DNA of 64,000 nt from Levilactobacillus enshiensis. GTDB lineage: Bacteria; Bacillota; Bacilli; Lactobacillales; Lactobacillaceae. Position numbers and translations under genes: made by a program. Where the stretch lies: the NCBI RefSeq assembly GCF_007115095.1, contig NZ_SULH01000004.1:62001-126000 (forward strand). Direction: 5' to 3'. This document shows positions 53,057 through 61,245 of the stretch, piece after piece; positions within the stretch are counted from its first letter, which is position 1; every line of letters starts with the position of its first letter. The notes beneath the pieces are model-generated. The model ran no database searches and was not told the origin of the DNA. It saw nothing but the letters and a program-made list of their open reading frames with translations.

Positions 53057-53884
53057 TTGGCGGAACGCACAACGATTACGGAACAAAATGCAGCGCTACG
53101 GCAACAATTATCGCCGCAAAATCAGGCGTACTGGGACGAGCTGGTCAGCAAGTTACGACAACAGCCCAAGTTCGCTGACGAGGCGGTGCTACAAAAGTAT
53201 TTACGGGAGTTACTTCCGAGTTTACTAGTTGCCCAATCAGCGCAACAGACGGCACAACAATTTTACGGCGCAGATCCCGCAACGGTTGCTGTAAAGATGG
53301 GGCGGGTCGCACGCGCCAAGCCGAGCTGGCTGACCTGGGATCTGTTGGTTCCCCTTTTAATCTTTACGTTAGGGACAATTATACCGAGTGCTATCTTGCC
53401 CGCGGTGCCCTTTCAACTCTTACTGGTCGGCTTGGAATACGGTTTCTTTGTCATTGCGATGGCGCTAGGTATTGGAGTGACACAACGAATCCACACCCCA
53501 CGTGGCCAAATTGCGAGTTGGCTGGTCATTATCATCGCACTACTGCTGGCAATGCGGGTAGCTGCACAGACGGTACCTGCCCAAGGCTTAGTCTACCTGA
53601 CCCGGGTCGGTGGGAGTATCACGCTGCTCGTCTTTGCTATCGTTGTGACTGGCCTGACTTGGTGGCATCATCGCCGGCACGCCAATTCCTGGTTCCCCGC
53701 CATTTTAGGTAGTTTGTGGATTACCACACTGTTGGCCTTACTGGCGCGGATGCCGGCGACGTCTGGCCTGATGGTCACGTCGGCCGGTAACCTGTTGATT
53801 GCGCTCGGCACCATCTTAGGTGACCTGAGCATCTTGATTATTGGGTGGCACATTTGGCAAGCACGAAAAAATCAGACGAAATAA
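53057..53884 (+). CDS. DUF1129 family membrane protein
   Basis: This 275-residue protein has a hydrophilic helical N-terminus (about 85 residues, with YWDELVSKLRQQ and LQKYLRELLPSLL), followed by six hydrophobic segments. The layout is that of DUF1129/YoaT-like proteins, common in lactobacilli and without a known function. The TTG start at 53057 is about 9 bases from AAGGGAG; the GTG at 53048 abuts that site. A family B repeat begins right after the stop. Confidence 0.8.
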   Translation: MAERTTITEQNAALRQQLSPQNQAYWDELVSKLRQQPKFADEAVLQKYLRELLPSLLVAQSAQQTAQQFYGADPATVAVKMGRVARAKPSWLTWDLLVPLLIFTLGTIIPSAILPAVPFQLLLVGLEYGFFVIAMALGIGVTQRIHTPRGQIASWLVIIIALLLAMRVAAQTVPAQGLVYLTRVGGSITLLVFAIVVTGLTWWHHRRHANSWFPAILGSLWITTLLALLARMPATSGLMVTSAGNLLIALGTILGDLSILIIGWHIWQARKNQTK

Positions 53885-53885
53885 A

Positions 53886-54058
53886 GCGGTGGGACATCAG
53901 GCGGTTAGTTTGCGAGCATTAACGTGAGAACAGGGGTTATGCCTGGTCTTGGCATAAGTCCTGTTCTCGGGTTAAGCGCGACAAACTGCCTGGTGGCGCA
54001 CGTTTCGACACGATAATGATAAAAAAATGATTCTTGAGTTATGTCTCAGATTTTTTTC
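53886..54058 (+). repeat. family B structured intergenic repeat, copy 3
   Basis: The first arm is complete and nearly identical to copy 1. The second hairpin is lost by deletion (GATAATGATAAAAAAATGATTC), and the closing GTCTCAG is imperfect. Confidence 0.85.
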
Positions 54059-54154
54059 GTTTTAGGTGTCAAAAAGACGCAGTCCATTGATTTGAAGTAG
54101 AATTTGATAAAAAGCGATTAGCTACCCAACATATCCCACGCTGTAGACACTAAA

Positions 54155-54222
54155 CGAGACGGGAGCATAACTCAAAATCGGTTTTTTCAGAAGGCTAGAT
54201 TTCTGAAAAAACCGATTTTGTT
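54155..54222 (-). repeat. family B fragment, second hairpin only (reverse)
   Basis: GCATAACTCAAAATCGG followed by the partner arm CCGATTTTG is the second hairpin of family B read in reverse. The CGG/CCG pair replaces CAG/CTG of copy 1, a compensated change. It lies downstream of the LCP protein gene on the minus strand and may end its transcript. Confidence 0.7.
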
Positions 54223-54307
54223 TTGAAATTATGATGTTGAGACGTGAGCAAAAAATCAGTGTGAAGGCTAGAAGGTTTAAAATACCGGTCAATCCGGTTC
54301 TAACCAC

Positions 54308-55309
54308 CTAGAATCCGGCCGGTTGGATGGCGTCCGTTTGAAAATTAGACGTTGTCGATAAGTTCAATGCATTGCGTAGACTCTTAGAGACCTGTTCAAT
54401 CTCATTTTGTGGGGCAATCTGGTAGTCGATGCCGTTGATGGTGGCATTTTCTCCCTGCAAAGTCTGCGATTCGATGTGCCGACTGGTATGACCGTCCTTG
54501 GTGCGTAGCCACATGAGATCGTTAAAGGTTAGGTTGGTCTGCAGGTTGTTGGTCAGCGAGTCTAAGACCGACTGATAACGGGCCAGTGAGCCAATGCCGG
54601 CTTCTTTGAGGACCAGAGCCTTAATAATTTGCCGTTGTCGCGCTTGGCGACCATAGTCACCGCGTGGATCATCATCGCGCATCCGCGAATAGGCGAGGGC
54701 GCTGGCGCCGTTCAAGTGAATCTTGACTCCCTTCGTCACGTTGCCCTGTTCATAGTGGAAGGTCAGTAGTGGGTCGACGGTGACACCGCCCACGGCATTG
54801 ATCATCTTTTTCAGGCCCCCCATGTTGAGTAGAACGTAGTAACGAATCGGAATGTTGACGAGGTGTTCAACCGTTTTAATCGTCGCTTTGGCGCCATACA
54901 GAGGATAGGCAGCATTGATCTTTTCCTCATCTTGCTGGCTCCCCCAGATGTTGACCAGCGTGTCTCGGGGAATACTGGTGAGTTTAGCCGTTTGCTTGGC
55001 TGGATTAATCGTGGCCACGATCATGGTGTCCGTACGACCGATGTCATGCCGACCCAAGGCGCCCGTATCGGTACCTAAAAGCAGAATGGCAAAGGGTTTA
55101 CCACTGGTTAATGCGGTATCGTTTGGTTTGACTCCCGCAGTATGGTAGGTCTTGGAAAAGGTACTTTTTGCGGCATGCCAAGCGCGGAAACCGTAAACAC
55201 CGCCCCCGATAAGTAGTAACGAAAAAAGAATGAGCACCCAACGAAGCCAAGGGCGATGGGACTTCTCGGTGAAGTGGTGCTGACGTGGTGGTAATGGTGT
55301 GTTTTTCAT
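54308..55309 (-). CDS. LytR-CpsA-Psr family envelope glycopolymer transferase
   Basis: This 333-residue protein has a cytoplasmic N-terminus, one membrane helix (about 25-45) and an extracellular LCP domain with LLLGTDTG, GRTDTMIVATINP, TSIPRDTLV and the Arg/Asp-rich YSRMRDDDPRGDYGRQ region. LCP enzymes attach teichoic acids or other glycopolymers from lipid carriers to peptidoglycan. GGGAGGAG precedes ATG 55309. It is a single gene on the minus strand. Confidence 0.93.
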   Translation of the reverse strand: MKNTPLPPRQHHFTEKSHRPWLRWVLILFSLLLIGGGVYGFRAWHAAKSTFSKTYHTAGVKPNDTALTSGKPFAILLLGTDTGALGRHDIGRTDTMIVATINPAKQTAKLTSIPRDTLVNIWGSQQDEEKINAAYPLYGAKATIKTVEHLVNIPIRYYVLLNMGGLKKMINAVGGVTVDPLLTFHYEQGNVTKGVKIHLNGASALAYSRMRDDDPRGDYGRQARQRQIIKALVLKEAGIGSLARYQSVLDSLTNNLQTNLTFNDLMWLRTKDGHTSRHIESQTLQGENATINGIDYQIAPQNEIEQVSKSLRNALNLSTTSNFQTDAIQPAGF

Positions 55310-55527
55310 AGTGACTCCTCCCCCTCTAATTCGCAACTCAGTATACCCATGTTTAACCGATATTGCGGCAGAGGGGACTTCGCTTTTACTATTTCTTAGA
55401 AGTCAGTTTGCAAATTTACTAAGCAATCTTGAATGCCCGCTAAATTAATAGCGGTCGACCTGACTTTTGGTGTAAAGTAAAGAAGGACACCTACTTTACA
55501 TACAATTGAAAAAGGGAGTTGGCAATA

Positions 55528-56001
55528 ATGGCAAAAGTTGAAAGTTTTACTTTGGACCACACAGCTGTTAAAGCACCATACGTGCGGTTGATCACCCGGG
55601 AAACGGGCGCTAAGGGCGACGTCATCTCGAATTTTGATTTACGGTTGGTTCAACCCAACACGAACGCAATTCCAACGGCCGGGCTACACACCATCGAACA
55701 TTTATTGGCAGGCTATTTACGTGATGAAATGAGTGGCGTTATTGACTGCTCACCATTTGGCTGCCGGACCGGTTTCCATTTAATCACCTGGGGCGAACAA
55801 TCCACTGAAGAAGTTGCCAAAGCATTGAAGGCAGCGCTTCACCGGATCGCTTTTGATACGGAATGGAAAGATGTTCAAGGCACTGACAAGTACAGTTGTG
55901 GGAACTACCGAGACCACAGCCTCTTCTCCGCTAAGGAATGGAGCAAGGATATTTTAGACAAGGGAATTTCTAAAGATCCGTTCACTCGCGAAGTTATTTA
56001 G
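55528..56001 (+). CDS. luxS: S-ribosylhomocysteine lyase (AI-2 synthesis)
   Basis: This 157-residue metalloenzyme converts S-ribosylhomocysteine to homocysteine and DPD, the AI-2 precursor. Metal ligands are His54 and His58 in [14 protein letters not shown] and Cys124 in [18 protein letters not shown] fits ATG 55528. No pfs or other methyl-cycle gene is adjacent. Confidence 0.97.
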   Translation: MAKVESFTLDHTAVKAPYVRLITRETGAKGDVISNFDLRLVQPNTNAIPTAGLHTIEHLLAGYLRDEMSGVIDCSPFGCRTGFHLITWGEQSTEEVAKALKAALHRIAFDTEWKDVQGTDKYSCGNYRDHSLFSAKEWSKDILDKGISKDPFTREVI

Positions 56002-56027
56002 AGGACGTTTAGTTAGTAAACAAACCT

Positions 56028-56059
56028 AGCGCGCCGGCCAATAGGCTAGCGCGCTATTT
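56028..56059 (+). terminator. hairpin after luxS
   Basis: TAGCGCGC pairs with GCGCGCTA around a 16-base loop. The tail TTTGTTG is only moderately T-rich. Confidence 0.65.
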
Positions 56060-56117
56060 GTTGTGGTACGCTTAATGTAATGATGTAGAAAAATAAGTTA
56101 AGGGGGATGCGTTAGTG

Positions 56118-57200
56118 ATGAAGCGGGTTAGCGGATGGCTAATCGTCATCGCATGTTTCATCAGCTTTGTTGGGGGCGTACCGGCGCATGCGATGGTCAA
56201 GCAACGAGTGCCGGCGTTACAACCAGTGGGACGCTTACGAATGCTAAATGATACGCGGGTTCATTTTGTACACGCGCCTAAACATTACGCGCACACGAAG
56301 CACGTGGTGACCCACACCATCAAGTCATCACAGGGAGCTTCTGTGACGTTTAAGACCAAATATTTGTTGCCACAACCGGGGTATCACCACCAGGCCTGGG
56401 GCAATCCGCAGAGTTTGGCGCTGACTGGTCGGTATCTATATGTCGTTTATTGTCCGATAGCTTGGCATAATCGGGGACGAATCGTGCGTTACGATGTTAA
56501 AAAATTAGCGAAGTTAAAGGCTACGGCGACTGAATTTCAGCATACGTATGCCAAACATGCGACGGCAAAGGAAAAACGGCTTCGTCGTGCGATCAAGGTG
56601 GGCCCTGTCTTTACCACGGGACACGGCCAATCCTTGGCATATGATTGGCACAATCATCATCTTTACATGTGGTGTGACCGGGAGAAGAAGCCGCGCGTTC
56701 CCATCAATCAATACGGTTATATCCAGCAGATCAGTGCGCGTCGTCTCAAACCAGCCTACCAGATTCGGTTTCGCTTGCGTCGGGGGCATTATGCGGTCCC
56801 TGGGGGCCACGTTTTGGCGTTTGATAAAGCGGGGCGTGCTTACTTTTGGTCAAATCCGGCCGGGTACCGCGCCAATATTTATCAAGGGCGAATTTCACGA
56901 CATAAGGTCTCCTTTCGCTTGACCCATCAGGTCTTACGGCGTGGTCCGGGGACTCACGTGCAGGGAATTGCGGTGAATCCACACAACAATCGACTGTACC
57001 TGGTTGCTGACGGGTCGATCGCCAGTTTACCGATTCGTAAGCTAGCGGGCCGGGGACACCTGACGGCGAAACAGGTTCGCTGGACACGATTCGCATCTCG
57101 CCGGGAGTTTGAAGGATTGGCATTTACGACTAGTGGTCACGGCTACTTGCTGACGAATCATGATCCGGAAGTTCTGCGGGGAAATCGTGTCAGTTGGTAA
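56118..57200 (+). CDS. secreted basic protein, first of two tandem paralogues
   Basis: This 360-residue protein has a signal peptide ending in Ala-His-Ala near residue 26 and a very basic, His/Arg/Tyr-rich mature part. Blocks shared with the next gene are YLLPQPGYHHQAWGNPQS, GRYLYVVYCP, IKVGPVFTTGHGQSLAY, VPGGHVLAFD and NNRLYLVADGSIASLP. The spaced Gly/Tyr/Asp repeats suggest a beta-propeller-like fold, which is a guess. ATG 56118 is 11 bases from GGGGG; GTG 56115 is the alternative. I do not recognise a functional family. Confidence 0.72.
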   Translation: MKRVSGWLIVIACFISFVGGVPAHAMVKQRVPALQPVGRLRMLNDTRVHFVHAPKHYAHTKHVVTHTIKSSQGASVTFKTKYLLPQPGYHHQAWGNPQSLALTGRYLYVVYCPIAWHNRGRIVRYDVKKLAKLKATATEFQHTYAKHATAKEKRLRRAIKVGPVFTTGHGQSLAYDWHNHHLYMWCDREKKPRVPINQYGYIQQISARRLKPAYQIRFRLRRGHYAVPGGHVLAFDKAGRAYFWSNPAGYRANIYQGRISRHKVSFRLTHQVLRRGPGTHVQGIAVNPHNNRLYLVADGSIASLPIRKLAGRGHLTAKQVRWTRFASRREFEGLAFTTSGHGYLLTNHDPEVLRGNRVSW

Positions 57201-57282
57201 GTTCAAAACTTAAAAAAATGAGCTTTACTCCTCAATTGATAGGGCTAGTGATAGACTAGCTGAAAAGATTGGGGGGTTAGGT

Positions 57283-58383
57283 ATGATGCGAAAATTAGCA
57301 ATTGTTGGGGCGTTACTCGTCAGTGTGGGGCTGGGAATAACGCCGCTGCTTCCAGCACATGCCATCACGATGGTTGATCAGACCAAGACCGCACTAAGCC
57401 TATCAAAACAACGGTCACTGAACGATAGCCAGGTTCATTTTGTCACGGTGCCAAGTCACTACGCGTCAGCAGCCAATTCGAGCGGCAGTAACACCATTGC
57501 TAGTAATCAAGGTAGTCCGGTCACGTTTACGACGAAATACTTATTACCCATTCCCGGCTATCATCACCAGGCCTGGGGGGATCCGCAGAGTATGGCGGTC
57601 GTCGGGCGATATTTGTACGTGGTCTACTGTCCAACGACTTGGCATAATCGGGGGCGTCTGGTCCGCTTCAATATGGCAAAATTAACGAATCTAAAGGCGA
57701 CACCACAACAAATTCAAGGTGTTTATCGAACGAAGACACCCGTCACAACGCAGACCAAGGCGATTCGTGCCGCAATCAAGGTGGGCCCAGCATTCACCAC
57801 CGGACACGGGCAATCACTAGCCTACAACCGAAAGGACCATCAGCTTTATATGTGGCAGGACCGTGAGTCCGCACCCCGGATTCCCGTTAGTCAGGCCGGC
57901 GTCATTCAACAGGTGAATCCAAATAGCTTGAAACCGGTTCGACTGATTCATTTCCGGTTGAAATCTAAGAGCTTGGCCGTCCCTGGGGGCCACGTTTTGG
58001 CTTTTGATCGTCAGGGTAATGCCTACTTCTGGACGCGGCCCAATGCCACCGATGTCTATCTGTATCGGGGGCATATTGGGCGGCGGCACGTGCATTTCCA
58101 TTTGACCAGTCAGGTGTTACAGCACGGTCCCGGGACTTGCGTTCAAAGCATGGCGTACAATCCCAATAACAATCGACTTTACTTAGTTGCTGATGGGTCG
58201 ATCGCCAGTCTGCCCGCCAATAAGCTGGCAGGCAATGGTAGTTTGACGCGTGGGGATGTAAAATGGACGCATTTTGCCTCTAAGCGCGAGTTCGAGGGGC
58301 TATCATTTGGGGATGATGGTCAGGCATACCTGTTGAGTAACCATCAGCCAGAAGTATTGGTCGGGAGCTCACTAAATTGGTAA
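57283..58383 (+). CDS. secreted protein, second tandem paralogue
   Basis: This 366-residue protein has a signal peptide ending in Pro-Ala-His-Ala near residue 28 and is collinear with the upstream paralogue over nearly all its length, but it is less Arg/His-rich and carries a Ser/Asn-rich insert near residues 60-75. Conserved Tyr, Trp, His and single Cys positions (VVYCP) are shared. Its ribosome binding region contains TTGGGGGG (57269-57276), complementary to the loop of the candidate small RNA at 49281. A strong terminator follows. Confidence 0.75.
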   Translation: MMRKLAIVGALLVSVGLGITPLLPAHAITMVDQTKTALSLSKQRSLNDSQVHFVTVPSHYASAANSSGSNTIASNQGSPVTFTTKYLLPIPGYHHQAWGDPQSMAVVGRYLYVVYCPTTWHNRGRLVRFNMAKLTNLKATPQQIQGVYRTKTPVTTQTKAIRAAIKVGPAFTTGHGQSLAYNRKDHQLYMWQDRESAPRIPVSQAGVIQQVNPNSLKPVRLIHFRLKSKSLAVPGGHVLAFDRQGNAYFWTRPNATDVYLYRGHIGRRHVHFHLTSQVLQHGPGTCVQSMAYNPNNNRLYLVADGSIASLPANKLAGNGSLTRGDVKWTHFASKREFEGLSFGDDGQAYLLSNHQPEVLVGSSLNW

Positions 58384-58398
58384 ATTACAGATGACGTG

Positions 58399-58431
58399 AA
58401 GACCGTTTCTTTAATAGAGACGGTCTTTTTT
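58399..58431 (+). terminator. intrinsic terminator of the secreted paralogue pair
   Basis: AAGACCGTTTCT pairs with AGAGACGGTCTT and is followed by T6. Confidence 0.92.
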
Positions 58432-58446
58432 CGTCGTAGCAACGGG

Positions 58447-58475
58447 TTGACAGTCTCACTACTATGTATTACTAT
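58447..58475 (+). promoter_or_regulatory. promoter and probable PadR operator
   Basis: -35 TTGACA (58447-58452), 17-base spacer, -10 TACTAT (58470-58475). ACTATGTA and ACTATATA repeat within and over the -10, and TACT/AGTA half-sites surround it, as often seen at autoregulated PadR promoters. Confidence 0.7.
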
Positions 58476-58516
58476 ATAGCAGTACTCGTTAATACAGAGT
58501 AGTAAGGAGTAACCTG

Positions 58517-58843
58517 ATGAAAATTACAACGGAACTGCTAAAGGGCGTGCTTGAAGGTATCGTGCTGCAACGGATTAGTGCGGGGGAAACGTACGGTTAT
58601 GAGATTACCCAGTACCTGAATGAGCATGGGTTTGAGGACGTTGTTGAGGGGACGGTCTACACGATCTTGATGCGACTGGAGAAACAACAGTTGGTTGCTA
58701 TCGAAAAAAAGAAATCAGACCGCGGCCCCGCTCGTAAATTTTATCAACTCAACGCGGCTGGCGAAGAGCGGCTCGCCCAGTTTTGGCAGCAATGGGCCTA
58801 CGTCAGCACCCAACTAACGCAACTAAAGGAGAATCCGGCATGA
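58517..58843 (+). CDS. PadR family transcriptional regulator
   Basis: This 108-residue winged HTH protein has the PadR pattern: ELLKGVLEGIVLQRIS, GETYGYEITQYL, EGTVYTILMRLEKQQL and the wing RGPARKFYQL. AAGGAG fits ATG 58517. It overlaps the following DUF1048 gene by 4 bases, the common PadR/DUF1048 arrangement, and probably represses its own operon. Confidence 0.94.
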   Translation: MKITTELLKGVLEGIVLQRISAGETYGYEITQYLNEHGFEDVVEGTVYTILMRLEKQQLVAIEKKKSDRGPARKFYQLNAAGEERLAQFWQQWAYVSTQLTQLKENPA

Positions 58844-59169
58844 TGAATTATATTAAGAAAATGCGGCAGGAGAAGCGCGACTATCGCGAATTTAAGCAAC
58901 GGGTGGCGGCATTGCCAACGCCCTACGAACAGGCCATGATCTCATTGGAAAAGTACCTGTGGAACTTGGCCAGCGGTGCGGCCATGTACACCGTCTTAAA
59001 GAACATTTTAGACATGTTCGAAGCGGCGGTTGCGGATGGGGCAACGGTGGAGCAAGTGGTTGGTGATGATTTGGTTGCCTTTGCGGATAACTTACTTGAG
59101 GAGTTTCCGGAAGCAACCTGGATGACTAAAGAGAAAGAAAAGTTACAACGAAAGGCATTTAAGCGTTAA
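58840..59169 (+). CDS. DUF1048 family protein
   Basis: This 109-residue, mostly helical cytoplasmic protein starts at ATG 58840 inside the end of padR, with AAAGGAG 8 bases upstream. It shows the DUF1048 pattern RDYREFKQRVAALPTPYEQAM and LEEFPEATWM. The family is regularly paired with PadR repressors. Its function is unknown. Confidence 0.88.
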   Translation: MMNYIKKMRQEKRDYREFKQRVAALPTPYEQAMISLEKYLWNLASGAAMYTVLKNILDMFEAAVADGATVEQVVGDDLVAFADNLLEEFPEATWMTKEKEKLQRKAFKR

Positions 59170-59176
59170 GTTGTCA

Positions 59177-59378
59177 GAGAGTGGGACATCAGGCGATTAG
59201 TTTGCGAGCATTAATGTGAGAACAGGGGTTATGCCTGGTCTTGGCATAATTCCTGTTCTCGGGTTAAGCACAACAAACTGCCTGGTGGCGCACGTTTCGA
59301 CATGATAATGGCAAAAATAAAATCAGCTTTTTCAGCAGAAAAAGCTGATTTTTGAGTTATGTCCCGGTCTCTTTTTTA
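59177..59378 (+). repeat. family B structured intergenic repeat, copy 4
   Basis: It is complete, with both arms. The second hairpin pairs AATCAGC with GCTGATT where copy 1 pairs AATCAGT with ACTGATT, a compensated change. It follows the padR operon and ends in CTCTTTTTT, so it can terminate it. Confidence 0.88.
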
Positions 59379-59495
59379 AGTACAATGGATAACACCTAAT
59401 ATAATTAAATTTATTAAGCAAAATGGTGGCCTTTGCAGGTCAGCTTCGTTAAGATAGAAAGTAGCAGAACTCGCAAAAAGTGGGGGTGATGGACG

Positions 59496-60716
59496 GTGGC
59501 AATGAGAATCGCATTTTTAGTGCAACGCCATGCAGAAAAGGGACACCCGAAAGTACATAATATGTTCGTCGTGGGGCAGCCGATTCTTCTGACTGGCGGC
59601 GATGGCACGCTGGTTTACAATAAATCGATGGTAAAGTGGGGCTTGGTAACGACCATTGCGTTTGACGAGCATCGCCGGTTCGTCATTGGTTTTTCAACAG
59701 ATAAAAACATGGTCCTGAATGAAAAGAACGTGACCACCTACGAGCAGGCAGCGACTGACGATGATCTCAGCCTGATTCTTCAGCACCAAGGCTACCAGTT
59801 GCCGGTAGCGGCGGCCACGGCGGACAAACAAGTCATGCAACGCCTCCAGCAAGTCTTACCAACGATTAAATGTCTGGACCAATTACCCCAAGAATATGTC
59901 GTCGTAGACTGTGAATTTGGGATGCTTTTTCAGACGCAGAACACCGGAAGTCAGATTATTCGCGAACAGACCATGACACTGGGAGAAAAGGCAGGCGTCT
60001 TTCAGTTGGGGGCATTGGGGTATGCCGCTGACAAAACACCTATCCTACGGTTCAACCGCTATGTGGATAATCCAGCCTTTACCCCTGAAATGAAGTTACG
60101 TGGTCTGAAGGAGACGGGGCTAACATTGGCAGATTATGAACAACAGGCGGCACCATTAGCTGTGTTGCAGGCTTTTATCGCCCAAATATTGCGGCATCAT
60201 TACCCGCTGGTATTTTGGGACCGGACGAATGACTTACGCTTATTAAGGCATCTTTTTGCCGTTCATTACGATGCTTTGTCGGTAGCGGAACGTCAGGTGT
60301 TGGCGGCACCACTCAGTATTTTTGATGGGAGTGCCTATACCAACCGGGTCATTACCCGGAGTAGTCATCAGCGCGAGAGTGTTCATCATTATTTGCCGTT
60401 AAATGGTGTAGCAGGGTTGCTGAATGTCTTTAATCCCAAGCAACATAATGCATTATGGGATGCGCAAACGACGCACTACGTTGTCCAAGAACTTGCGAAG
60501 ATTCAGCAGATGGCCCCATTGATTCTGGAGGCGCCACAAGTGATGACCCCACAACCGAAGGCAGGTAGCGCTAGTTCAGAGTCCTCAATAACTTTTCAAG
60601 AGCTACGTCAGGCGGGACAGACTTATCGCGAGATTGCTAGTCGGTTCGGTGTTAGCACGAGTACGGTCTGGCGGGCAGTTAGACAGGTAAAGAACGCATC
60701 AAGTAAGAGTAGATGA
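59496..60716 (+). CDS. DEDDh exonuclease-like protein with C-terminal helix-turn-helix
   Basis: This 406-residue protein has an N-terminal region of about 125 residues of unknown type. A DnaQ-like domain follows: VVVDCEFG supplies Asp138 and Glu140, VFWDRTNDL supplies Asp242, and HNALWDA supplies His317 and Asp322 in the DEDDh spacing. A linker then leads to a resolvase/Hin-type HTH (about 370-400; TYREIASRFGVSTSTVWRAVRQ). The GTG start at 59496 follows GGGGGTGAT; ATG 59502 is possible. The joining of an exonuclease fold to a recombinase-type HTH is unusual. A family A element lies 2 bases downstream. Confidence 0.78.
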   Translation: MAMRIAFLVQRHAEKGHPKVHNMFVVGQPILLTGGDGTLVYNKSMVKWGLVTTIAFDEHRRFVIGFSTDKNMVLNEKNVTTYEQAATDDDLSLILQHQGYQLPVAAATADKQVMQRLQQVLPTIKCLDQLPQEYVVVDCEFGMLFQTQNTGSQIIREQTMTLGEKAGVFQLGALGYAADKTPILRFNRYVDNPAFTPEMKLRGLKETGLTLADYEQQAAPLAVLQAFIAQILRHHYPLVFWDRTNDLRLLRHLFAVHYDALSVAERQVLAAPLSIFDGSAYTNRVITRSSHQRESVHHYLPLNGVAGLLNVFNPKQHNALWDAQTTHYVVQELAKIQQMAPLILEAPQVMTPQPKAGSASSESSITFQELRQAGQTYREIASRFGVSTSTVWRAVRQVKNASSKSR

Positions 60717-60718
60717 TA

Positions 60719-61162
60719 ACTAAAGAGGTTGAAAGTGCCAAAATTAGCAGTCATACCTGATTTTACTAAAACTAGGCAACATAGTAGTTGCGTCGCCTTA
60801 CCGGCCGGCAGATATGGGCTGAATCGGTGCGAACGATGCGCCTGAGCCCATATCTGCCGACCTCTCGGCTTACGTTGTGCTTTCAGACGATACTGAGTAA
60901 TGATGACCATCGTTATTAATGGGTGCCCAAAATGTTAGGTAGCCACGTCTTACAGCTGTTGTCGTGATAACACACAGTCAGCGCCGGAGGAGGCCAGGGA
61001 TGGCCCCGGCCGAGCGAGAAGACTGGGGTTCTTTCAGTCTGAAGCGTCCCCACAGCAGGCGGAATCCCTGGTAGCCGTAGTGCGCCCAACTTAGGCTAAT
61101 TTAATGGTACGACTACTTACTAATACTGAGATGAGGTCTGAATTTCATCTTTCAACTTTTAG
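60719..61162 (-). repeat. family A dispersed element, reverse copy with central deletion
   Basis: Both ends are intact (CTAAAGAGGTTGAAAG and CTTTCAACTTTTAG). GGCAGATATGGGCT pairs with AGCCCATATCTGCC, but the nested hairpin seen in the copies at 10251 and 14751 is deleted. The left end begins 2 bases after the stop of the exonuclease-HTH gene. Confidence 0.88.
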
Positions 61163-61169
61163 CAGATAA

Positions 61170-61219
61170 CAAAAGAAGCACGATTAGCGACTCACAGATC
61201 ACTAATCGTGTTTCTTCAT
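61170..61219 (-). terminator. terminator of the alpha-xylosidase gene
   Basis: On the minus strand, GAAACACGATTAGTGA pairs with TCGCTAATCGTGCTTC and is followed by TTTTG. Confidence 0.88.
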
Positions 61220-61245
61220 TTAATGGATAACGTTAACGTCTTAGA

